From NCBI GenBank assembly GCA_002633005.1, contig NMRA01000003.1:606696-666695 (forward strand): a stretch of DNA of 60,000 bases. Direction: 5' to 3'. Positions 42,901-54,900 of this stretch are shown in pieces; the first letter of the stretch is position 1, and each line of letters begins with the position of its first letter. Position numbers and translations under genes: made by a program. Source of the stretch: Phoronis australis (lineage: Eukaryota > Phoronida > Phoronidae). The notes below the pieces were generated by a model. The model saw only the letters and a program-made list of their open reading frames with translations, did no database searches and was not told where the DNA came from.

Positions 42901-45900
42901 ATTAGAACTAGACAACATAGAAAAAGTTCAAGCTTACCACACTGTCTTGATCTCTAGCTTCCACTGTGAATACGACATCATTGGTTGGTTTTGTGAGAGG
43001 GATGGTGATTTGACGCGGCAAGTTCAGCGTAGGTGCAAAGTCATTTCGTTGAACAGTGATAATGACCGCAGCCGTGTTGGTGCTCTCTAATGAATTTGGA
43101 GTGCCCAGATCTCTCGCCTTTACTTGCAACTGAGAAGATAACAATGTGAAGATGAGTTAGATAAATGCAGTAATGCATGCTACTTCAATAATGAACAGAG
43201 CACCAAAGGTAGATTTTAAACATTGCATTTCCCATTTCAAATATTAACTTATTTATAATCTAAATAGTTGTTTGACAGCAAAGTATATTCATTTTGGAAT
43301 AATGAAAAATTATAATTGAAAAAATTCTATGTTTCATGCTAAGAAAGACAAAAATGTTTTTTCTAAATCATTTTTTTGTGTCACTAATAAGAATAAAGTT
43401 TTTCAAAAAATGTCTTACATAATATGCCCTCATACTTACACTGTAAGTCTTGGCTTACATAATATGCCCTCATACTTACACTGTAAGTCTTGGCTTACAT
43501 AATACGCCCTCATACTTACACTGTAAGTCTTGGCTTACATAATACGCCCTCATACTTACACTGTAAGTCTTGGCTTACATAATATGCCCTCATACTTACA
43601 CTGTAAGTCTTGGCTTTCATAATATGCCCTCATACTTACACTGTAAGTCTTGGCTTACATAATATGCCCTCATACTTACACTGTAAGTCTTGGCTTACAT
43701 AATACGCCCTCATACTTACACTGTAAGTCTTGGCTTTTGTAGTGTCGCCTACCAGATTCTTCTTAACAAAGATGGCGCCAGTATTCGAGTTGACATCAAA
43801 ATAATTTGAAGGATTCACAAGTTCATACCGTAGAGTGTTATGAGGGGCCTATAGAAGAAAAACATACATTGTAATGAAACCATAGCTAACTATTCAATGT
43901 CTAACACAAAAATTACAAAATGCATTATATACTGACATACAAAGCACATTTTAAAACAAAAATTGAGCTACGCCAAATCCACCAAATGAGGTTCAAACAT
44001 CTAGATTTGACATAATGCACAATACATGGCCACATATTTCAACTTACGGTAAAACCTGATAATTTCCGACGAAAATGATTGCCAAAATTGACATTTTCTA
44101 ATTTTTCAAACGTTGTGAATGCATGTCCACAAAGTTTCAAAACATTACCTGTTGGTAGCAGAATTTGAACATTGCAAAGCATTATGTTGGTGCCACACAG
44201 CTGAACTCGTCCACCATATTGGGTTCTAAATTAGTGACATTTTACCGTACGTGTCTTTACTCACCGAGCGATCATTGTCCTTTGCACTGACAGTCAGAAT
44301 GGTGTTCCCAAGAGGTTGCGTCTCTAACACTGTCTCACGGTAGGTAGTGCAGCAGGTATCGAAGAATGGTCGATTGAGGTTGCGTGAAATATAAACTTTC
44401 AAGTTGGTCAAGTCAAATGCACCTGGACCATCAGTTACTTTCAGGAGCAAAGTGTATTCATCATCGGTATCTTGGAGTACTTGCTTTGAAACCCGAATCT
44501 GCCCATTATTATCAATGGTGAAGTACTGGAGTGCTTTAAAGTCACCAATGATTTCAAACTTGAGGTTCCTGAAGGTTGGCTCAGTATCGCTATCCACAGC
44601 TGTGGCTGTAAACACGAGGTCGTTGACTGACGCGTCGGCTCTCATGGTCGTATTGTATGGAGTCTGCGTGAACTTGGGTGCTCTGTTGAATGTTACGCTG
44701 ACCTGTACTTGTGATGTGGCACTTCTGCACACAGGATCACCAAGATCATACGCTCGCACGTTAATCTATGAACAAAGTACATTACACACAATGAAGATGA
44801 ACGGTAAACAATACTAATTCAAGTACTTAACATTATATGAAGAGAAAAATATGGAATTTTAGTTAATCAAATTCCAAGATAATTCTACTTCTTTTTATAT
44901 ATTAAATATTGAAGTGATGAAATTTAGACAACTTGTAATGTAGTCAACCTTTCACAAATAGAAATGGCAATACTGCCAATCACTTTTCTTCACAATAGCT
45001 AAAAATTTGCCAACCTCTTAACACCACATCAAAAAATCCATAGATTCACTGAAGCAGTACGGACATCCGCAGCTTTCGCACAAAACAAACATGCGTTTGG
45101 ATGTACTGACTGGGAGGCAAACATTCAACATCTTAGCAGTCTCATTCTGGTGATTTAAACTGAAGTGCATTGCAGGATTCTCAGCCATTTGCTTACTTCT
45201 TCACTGCTCAGTCCTTGACATATACGTGACGTACACACCATTGACATACAAATTATGACATCAGGATGGTGCAATACGAATGCGACAAAACGTCCAAAAA
45301 AAGCTATTACGTTACTAATAGAAACATCAGCTAGGAGAATAGTGAAACTTTTAAAGGTTTAAAGCATCAGCAGTGGCACAACATGATTTTTTTTCAGTCA
45401 CCAACAGTGTTGTTTTAAGATTGTATGCCTACCACTGGAAGGGCACCAGCACTGGGTTTTTGTCGCAGGAAGATCTCTCCATTAAGGCTGTTGATGGAGA
45501 ACTTGTCTCTAGCATCAGCGTTTGTTATTTCATAGCGCACGGTTTTAGGAAGCACCTGAGGAGAGAAATCCAGAGTAGGTTATTATAATCTGAGGAGCAA
45601 AACTTTTCAGACATGGATGACAAAACTGTTACATACATCACTTTGGAAATGACTGCCGGACCATGACATTTGAAAAGGTTAGGAAGGTAACAATACTTCA
45701 AACATTTTAAGTCTGGTCTGCATGCCATCTATTGGCCACATCACCTGACCTAATGAACATAAGTCCGAAAAGATTCTGCCCCTGATTGGGACTCGAACCC
45801 AGGACCTTCTGCTCATCGAGCAGATTTACATTTAAGTTAACAAAGAATATTGTTGTTCCCTTTTTGCTTCTGATGTGTATTTTGGACGGATGATTACTTT

Positions 45901-48900
45901 TCATATTTTGTTTAACACACAACAGTATGCAAAATGTCAGAGCATAAACAGAAAAAAGGAAAAGTATGTATAGGCAGCAAGTTTCCCTACACAACAAATG
46001 TAGAATACTTTAGATCCAAGGACAGTCTAAGCGATGGGTTGTTGGTCAGATTTTAGCTATGGCATGAAAATAAGATCTCAAGTACCTCTTTAGCAAAACG
46101 TTTATGTACAGAATGTTTAAACTGACCTCACATGAAAAGGCCAAGACCCCTCCTATGAGTAACACTATCTAATGACTCCTAGTGGTTTTCCATATCTTAA
46201 ATACTTGCTGAACTATACAAGTTACATGCCACCAGTAACAATGATAAGAAGACTAGTTGTCATGCAGAAACATGGAATACCTGCACATCACCATCTGTGG
46301 CTGCAACAGTGATGACTGGAATGTTGGTGTCATGAGTCTCCAGTATAGTGCGACTGTAAGTGCTGCTCGTCATGACTGGACAGTGGAGGTTGTGATTGAC
46401 ATTGATGGTCATTGTTGTCGTGGCTGTGCATGGGGGCTGCCCCTTATCAGTTGCAGTCACTCTTAACCTGTATGGGGTCGTTAGGTCTCTGTCTAAGCGG
46501 CCCACCAATCTCACTTCACCGCTAGTCTGATCGACACTGAAGACCGTGGTAGCTGCATCAATACCTACCAACTGGTAAGTCAGGTCACCAAAGTTAAACC
46601 TCTGAAACAAAAACGCTTAATTAAAAGAAATCGTTAACTTCTTCATATTATTGTCAACAAGTAGAGATGTACGCATAACTCCTAACTGTGACCACAATTC
46701 AATATTTCACATTCAATGACGAAGCACGAAGCCCCATCCTTCATGACCAACTTTCCTTCTTCTTCTTCTTCAGCGTTCCCGAACATGTAGTTTAGATGGT
46801 CAGTCTGGTCTGCTCAGGTGTCTGGGGGTCAGTTGACTCAAATCAGTTAGACTCAATATAATGACCAAGGTAATATTCAGAGGAAATTATGAAAAATCTC
46901 CTATTTACAAGTACTCACAGTGTCCGTGTCAGTAGCAGACACACTGCCAACAGTGCCAGTTGCATTCTCCATCAATGTCAGTGGGTTGATGGCATTGAAA
47001 AAAGGACATGTGTTGTGGATGACATTCACAGTCAACGTAAGAGCTGGCACGCTTGTTCTACTTGGGTTACCCTTGTCAGTAGCTGAGACGACCACCTATA
47101 GTAAGATGTTTGGGAAATCATACCGTATCTTTATCACAAATTCAGAAAAATTACAACTAAGTAATTTTACGCATTAATCTAAAGAAAACTATGAAAGTGA
47201 TGACCATGCCATCCAATTAATGCATTTCGATGAATATTGTTTGCACCAAACGGATGAAATGTTTATATAGAAGATGAAAGGTAAACATAAACAGGAAAAC
47301 AACAAGAAACTTACAGTGAATGTGTTGATCTGCCTGGCAGCTAGTGTGTTGAGAGCCAACTTTGGTGAGATACCTCCTGTATTCTCGTTTATGCTGAAGA
47401 AGGACTGAGCTTGAGAGTTTCCAGCAATCCTGAACATAAACTGGTTGTTTGGAGCCTACAAAACAGTGACATATACAGAAATCTATGTTTTCTGGTGTAG
47501 AAGTTGAACTAAATTATGTTAAATCTCACATTATCTGGATAAAATTAAAAGAACAGAATGTCCTCAATCTAAAGCTATGTGGTCATGTTTCAACGACTAT
47601 ATGTAAAAGAGTTGTTGCGTACGATCACGGGCAACCTGAGGAAAACCTTCGACTTCCCAATTTGGTTGAGGTGATGAGACTACAGGTAGCTATACTGTGA
47701 TTAGACTGCAGATAACTATAATGTGATGAGACTGCAGGTAGCTATACTGTGTTGAGACTGTGGTAGCTATACTGTGATGAGACTGCGGTAGCTACACTGT
47801 AGTTATATTACCATGAGACTGCAGGTAGCAATAATGTGATAAGACTGCATTTAGCTATGTGATGAGACTGCAGGTAGCTATAATGTGATGAGACTGCAGG
47901 TAGCTATAATGTGATGAGACTGCAGGTAACTATGCTTTTATGAGAGTGCAGGTAGCTATACTGTGATGGCACTTCAGGTACCTACACTAGTGCCCAATGT
48001 GTTGCTTACCAGTATGTCAGCATCTGTAGCCTGTGCTGTGTAGAATGACACACCCACAGCTTGATACTCAGGGATGTCAATTGAGTCAATGGTCTTAGTC
48101 ATAGTAGGAGATTTACTGTTCCTCACAATGTTCAACAAAACAGTGGCTGTGGCTGTTTTGGCAGGCGATCCACCATCTGATGCTAAGACACGAATCTAAA
48201 CCAACACGTATACAAATACTTAATACTTAAACACAAGGCACTGAGAGGGTAAACAATCAAAATTTCCTAGAAATGAAATACTGGTCAACATCACTGAAAC
48301 AGGTATGTGATCAAAACTAAATGTGCAGAAGCATAATAATTACACACTGTTAAGAGCAAACAATCTGAATGAAATGACCGACAAAATATTTTATCAAAAT
48401 TTAAGTTGGTTAAAAATTCCACAGAAAAGTCCATGTTATGAAAAAGAAAATGAAGTTTCATAAAAATAAGGCACTTACCACATATTGATTGACAGGATCG
48501 TTCAAGAAGGAGCTCTTGACACTAATTTTGCCAGTGTTGGGATCCAACGTGAAGAAGGTGTCCACATTACCATCTCCTATCATTCTGTATCTCACCACAT
48601 TAAAGGGAGCCTGAAAGGCAACCCACAGGTAATCAGTGAATCACACTCAACTGTGGTTAAAATTTGTCACGTGACTGAACAACAGATAATTCGGTGTGAA
48701 TTTGGCTATAGATCACAAACAGTAACTGATGTGCCGAACCTTTCATCGATCAGCCTCAATTCATTCGACCTCACATTAATTTCAGAAATTTGACAGAAAG
48801 CATTCATACCAGAAAATGTTCAAATAAATGACAGAGCTGTTGTGGCATATGTTCAACACAAACGGAACATCCACAGTAGCCATAAATAGTGCAATGTACC

Positions 48901-51900
48901 ATACACTACTTACCCTGGTGTCTGAGTCATTAGCGTACACCTTGTCATACACAACATTACCAGGTGACGTGCTATCCGCGATATTATTAGCCACGTACGG
49001 TTCAAACCAGAACTGTGGTGCATGCTGGTTACGGATGACATCAATGGTGACCTGAGCTTGTGCACTGTTGACAGGTGTTCCTCCGTCGCTGGCTTTTACA
49101 AAAAACTGTCAAAGTAACATTTAAACACCACTGACAAATGAATAGTAACTCACCTAACACAAATGGGAATTCTGAATATGGCAATCACGTTGAAGAGTCA
49201 TTTCATAAAAATTTTAGTGAAAATAGTCACTTACTCGAATATTCACAGCATTTGACACAAACATTGGGTTATTAAAATACTCTAAATTGACACTAAAATA
49301 AACTGTGACAGTAATTATTTGATGAACTTAATACAAACAAGTAAACCGATTTCTTTCTACAGGATAACCAAAGTGCTAGTCATACCGTGTATCTATTCTG
49401 GTTACACTGTGTAGTCATCAACGATCCCTTCACCACAATGGTGTTACCAATCATGGCGAAACAGTTGTAAGCTGCAGTACCAGGGACTATCTCATACGAC
49501 ACAACATTGTTAGGAGCCTGAAATGGACATGGCATGCAACTAAGACTGATTCAACGAAAAGTGCACAGGGTATGTTTAGGACGTTCCTCATTACCAGAAT
49601 CTATGCCATTAATCAAGTGGTGTCTACAAGGCCAAACCAAGGTAAAGAAAATGCAAAGCAAATGTCAAGAGAGAAGAAACAGCTAACTATTCATTGTATT
49701 TTATGTAATTTGCAACCTTTGTGAGTCACCACAAAATCTTATTTTTAATCAAATAGTAAATTTTTACCTTATATGTAGTTGCTATTGCACTAAACTACAT
49801 ATTTCAGAAGTTCTTCATAGAACAGACCTCAGTTCATGCCTTTTATGTCAAAACATATCAAACAACTACTACGGCATTATAGCCATAAATAGTTCTTGTA
49901 AATAAAACATACCATTTCTCACAATTAAAATTCTGAGCACTATTCCACAATCTGGATCAATTTGCATGTCAGTTTGAACACTAGTCATTTCATCATCAAT
50001 TGTCTTGGATTTTAATTTCACACCACGCAACGGAAACCAAGGGAGCTCATTACCAACTGGTGGCAGGAAACATTCACAGTGAAACCTTGGCACAACACAG
50101 AGTGACAGAACATAATGTGGATGAACTATTACCATGACTCACCACAGTTCATAGTATCAGGAAGACAAGTATATCAAACAGCAGTACTGTAACAGTGAAT
50201 CGTCTGGTTTCCGAAATACGAGTGACAGTCTCCTAGCCTTCACCAGTAATATCTATCCAAGCACGGTTGAAAAAGAGATACTTATCATGCTAAAATTCTC
50301 ATTCATTTCGGATATATGGATTATTTTTCAGCCCGAGAAATACCTTTAAGCACAACCTAATCAACTTACAGAGGTATCACCATCAGTTGCAGAGACATTC
50401 AACACATTTGACCCAGGTCCTTCTGTCTCAAAAACTTCTCCAAAATAGGGAGCTAGCGTGAACACAGGCGTTTTAAGATTCCTCGTCACGGTAACCCGGC
50501 AACTGGTCTGATTACTTCTGGATGGGGTACCATTGTCAGAGGCTCGAACAGTGAACTGAAAAGTGAAATAACAATGAATATCACACTTTGCTGATGTAAC
50601 AACACTCGCTTCATACTTCCAAAATGCATGTCTACTACTCCAGCTTTCCTGGAAACAAAATACAAAAACAGTAATGCTAGACAATTTCACAAAATCTGAC
50701 AGGAAAGCAACAAAATATTTATAAGTAGTACAAAGACTGAGATCAAAGCAGAAGGGTACAAGAAATGTGGTCAATAATTAAACAATACTTAACTCACTAC
50801 ACACTGTTTACAGAAAAGACTGCTCTAACACACATTTTTGACTTAACATTACTGCTAACTTAGCCAGCAAGGAGACCATGAAATGCCACTGATCAAAGAA
50901 GCTGCGGTACTTTATTGAAAATAAAACAAGAAAAGACAATAACCTGGTAAAAAGATGATGAGTCTGATCCCAAGTCATTCTTCACTGTGACCAGACCAGT
51001 AGATGGGTCAATTTTGAACAGTTGTGTCACTCTGCTATCACCAAGTAATTCGTAGGTCAGTTTATTGAAGATATTCTGAAACACAAATATTGAATAGTTG
51101 ATACACAAATACTGAATAGTTGATACACAAATATTGAATAGTTGATACACAAATATTGAATAGTTGATACACAAATATTGAATAGTTGATACACAAATAT
51201 TGAATAGTTGATACACAAATATTGAATAGTTGATACACAAATATTGAATAGTTGATACACAAAGGCCATGCAGAGAATAACATAACTCACACACATAAGT
51301 TATAAAAACAAGGATAAAGATAATTCCAAGATTTTTCCTGACTGTCAACACCCATGCCCTAAGCACAAACCACTTACAACAGCAACTGATGGTTATGCAA
51401 CAGAACTAGATCTGATATCTTGTTTCAAGTAAACATGCGACAATTGCAGCAGTTGTTCACAACATAATGATAATGATGGCTCGGCAAACAACCCCACACA
51501 TCAAGTTCAGAGAAACTGATGCCATAGCATTTAATAAATGTGATAATTGCCAAGCCTGGGGTAAGGATAAACTTGCTGAAGGTCCACGAGGGATAAAGGA
51601 GCTAGACATTTAGGCACACTTGGGTTTCGATCATCTTTCACCAAAAGTAGCAGTTAAAATCAGATACCAGTACCTTTCCCTAAAACTATTATTGACCCGA
51701 CGAATAAGGACCACTGATGTAAAGTTTAGTTTTTAATAGAGCTGAGTGTTGAGAAGTAACAAAAGAAGAGGAAGCAGTGTGGCATTGTGGGATTAGTGTC
51801 CATATCCTTTACTCAAGGTTGTGGGTTTGAGTCCTGCTGAGGCACACATCTAAACTCTTGAGTCAGGTCTGTAGCTTTTCCGCTCAGGTTTTGACTGTAT

Positions 51901-54900
51901 ATTAATGAAGCATGGGCCCTGAGGAGTAGCCTACACACGTCTGGTACAACGTGTACCAGAACTCCTGCAATTATTTTATTAATAAGTCAAGGGAAACAGA
52001 GTTCTTACAGCGACATTAACAAAACATAATTTGTGCAGTTGTGTGCCAATTGTGGCTGTAGTCTACTCATTACTACACTTCATAATCAATGTACAGGTGT
52101 TACTGAGATGAAAGGAATGTACCTCTGTATCTGTGTCCTGTGCATTCAGGTCAACAACAGGGGTGTTGGTCCCTACATCGGCCCTAATAGTACCAGTGCA
52201 CGGCAAGTCGGTGAAAAAAATCGTGCCATCATTACGTTGCACATTGATAGTGATGTAGGCCAAAGTGGTGCTGGTCTTTGAAGGGTCTCCACCATCCTTA
52301 GCCTGTACTGTGCCTGTATACTGCATACCACTGTCTAGACGGAGGTCTTTACCAACACTAAGGTCACCCCCTGAGCTAATGCGGAAGTACTCCATGAACT
52401 TAGAGTTGCCAGTCAGCGAATATGTCACAGACTTGTAGGGTACCTACAGATGGTACGAGTTATGTAGTGAATACGTCAATGACCTGTAGGCTACCTACAC
52501 AAAGTACACGTTAACTTGTCTAATTATATGACAAAGCTTTTTAAAGCCACCATGTACATTTTATTGTCTTAATATGACAATTAACAAATAGCCTATATAT
52601 TTTTTCAAGATGCATGTTTATAGAAAAAATTCATAGAACTGAATGAATTAATACGACCCTACAAAAGTAATTCTGAGGAAGGTGTACAGGTACAAGTGAG
52701 CTTACACAGACCATTGGGTAGCAATACTTACACAAGTCACTTAACTTCAACAGAAACACTTTTACAACAACCGTACTATAACTCACCAACAGGTCCCTGT
52801 CAGTGGCAACAACAGTGAGAATTCTTTCCCCAGTACTCTTTGTCTCAGGTATAGTGTCAGTGTAGTTCTGAAAGAATTCTGGGCGGAACAAGTTACGGTT
52901 GACTTTGATGGTCACCGTGGTGACGTCACTCTTCCGAGGATCACCACCATCCTCCGCAATCACTCTCAGCTGAAACATATGAACTACGTTATATCTATAG
53001 TAAAGTGGTTGAATGACGACTTATCACACAGTTCCAAATAATGCCTAAAGATGGAGTGCATCCACTCCAAACTAATTAGCTTACATGAAAATATTATGAC
53101 ATGTCTACTTGACACTTACGTGTAGTCTAACAGTAAAACAATGCTTAAAGGCTGCAATATGACCAAATGTTATTTCATTTTAAGTACGAAATTAAAAAAT
53201 AAACAAAAAGTCTTTAACTAACCTGATAGGAAGGTGTTTTTTCAAGCCTAATGCTTCTGGTGAGAGTGATCTCTCCAGTATTGGAATTCACAGCAAATGT
53301 GTTCGATGGTTCAAACAGGCGGTAACTGACAACGTTGAATGGCTGTGAAGAGAATACGCAAATACGACATTAGTGAACATCACAATTATGTAAAAACATT
53401 CATCTCACACCATGTTAAGGATACCGTTTGTTACTTTATCATTTCACGACATTTTCACACTCAGACACTGCACATCGACATGTCAAAGACATTTGCTGCT
53501 GCATTCTCCAGAATCCACAAAGAGAATACTGTGACAATAAGATTCGCTCTGTTCTCCATAAATCTTCTGTTTGTGGATTGCCCCTCAAGCTACTTGAACA
53601 ACATTGGCTGTAGGCCTTCCATTTAGCTCTTTTCACAACTTTGCACTTCTCAGACTTATTCACTTCATACCACCTATGACCACAGTATCAATGGCCTATA
53701 AACTCTATATGAATGGCAAATGCTCTTCAACTTAGCACATAGTGTGGTGAACCAATATCAATACAAAAGTTTAGGAAATTTAACTACGTCATTAACTTTG
53801 GTTGTAGTTACAACTATCATAAAACAATACAGAGAAATTCGCAAGCACTCTGTAGCCTTTAACGTCAAGCAGAAAATCGTGCAACTGAAGCAATTTAAAT
53901 TTTTGTGAGACATTGAAGAGTGATTCTGAAACTGTAAACTGATACATTTACTATCTATTGTAACAACAAAGCATATAAATTTGTCCCTTAGATTGGAAAA
54001 CATTTTCCAGAGGACACATTGTCCAGTGAAAACTAAATAGCACAGGCGATAGATAGAAAAACAATAAGAGTTGTAATATTGCTGAAATGGCAATCATGTA
54101 ATGCATCACTTACACTTGAGTCGTCTGCATCAGTAGCATTAACCATAACAACTCTTGTGTTCTGGATATGGTCCTGACTGATGGTCTCCTCATAAGGTTC
54201 ATTTTGGAATATGGGTGGGAACTTGTTGCGCTTGACGAAGATCTTCACGTTTGCGTTAGGTGAACTTAATTTCACTGGATTTCCAGCATCAGTGGCTTGC
54301 ACTTGGAACTGTCAAATAAGAATGTTATTCTAACTAGGAAGACTATACTAGTGCCAGAGTATTGTATAAAGATGTAACACAAATCTCTCATCTCATTATG
54401 CAATCTTTAAAAAAAGAATAAATGGCTTAAAAAGAAAGTGATGAATGATATTTACTGTAAAAATAGTTTAACTCCTGTAAAGCTAGACTGTAGTAAGATA
54501 CCTCATAAAGCCCAGTGTCTAAGTTGTCTGCTCTGAGATCTCGCTGAGCACTGACGACACCTGTTGTTGAATCCAGATTGAAATAGGTGCGAACTAGACT
54601 ACTAGCGCCAACCATGGTGTAGGTGACGGTATTGTCTGGAGACTGAAATATAGAGAGGACAAATGCTTAGGGACAATAACAACAGTAATACACAAGAACT
54701 TCAATTAGCACTTAGACATGTTGCAGGACAACAGAGGACTAACCGTAAAATAATGACTGAGACCAAATGTGTCAATTTCTTAGCGATATGTCTGTCAAAC
54801 GCAACTTGTTTCAGAAAACCACCTTTATTAAAATCATAAAAATAACCCCAAAATAAAATAAAACAACATCGAAATAACTCTCATTATTAACACATGGGGT

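Noticed and set aside
43412-43737. CRISPR-like regular direct repeats
   Set aside because: The 40-bp units are contiguous with no spacers and sit in a eukaryotic intron; it is a minisatellite.
44404-44817. 137-codon plus-strand open frame
   Set aside because: It is antisense to cadherin exon E22, whose minus-strand frame has clear EC motifs; the plus frame shows none.
51057-51366. Overlapping frames with repeated CVSTIQYL and CINYSIFV
   Set aside because: They arise from the 22-bp minisatellite beside E12; only 50944-51075 is coding.
53758-54093. 111-codon minus-strand open frame in the intron after E8
   Set aside because: Hydrophobic, low-complexity translation with no family motif; the flanking exons join directly.
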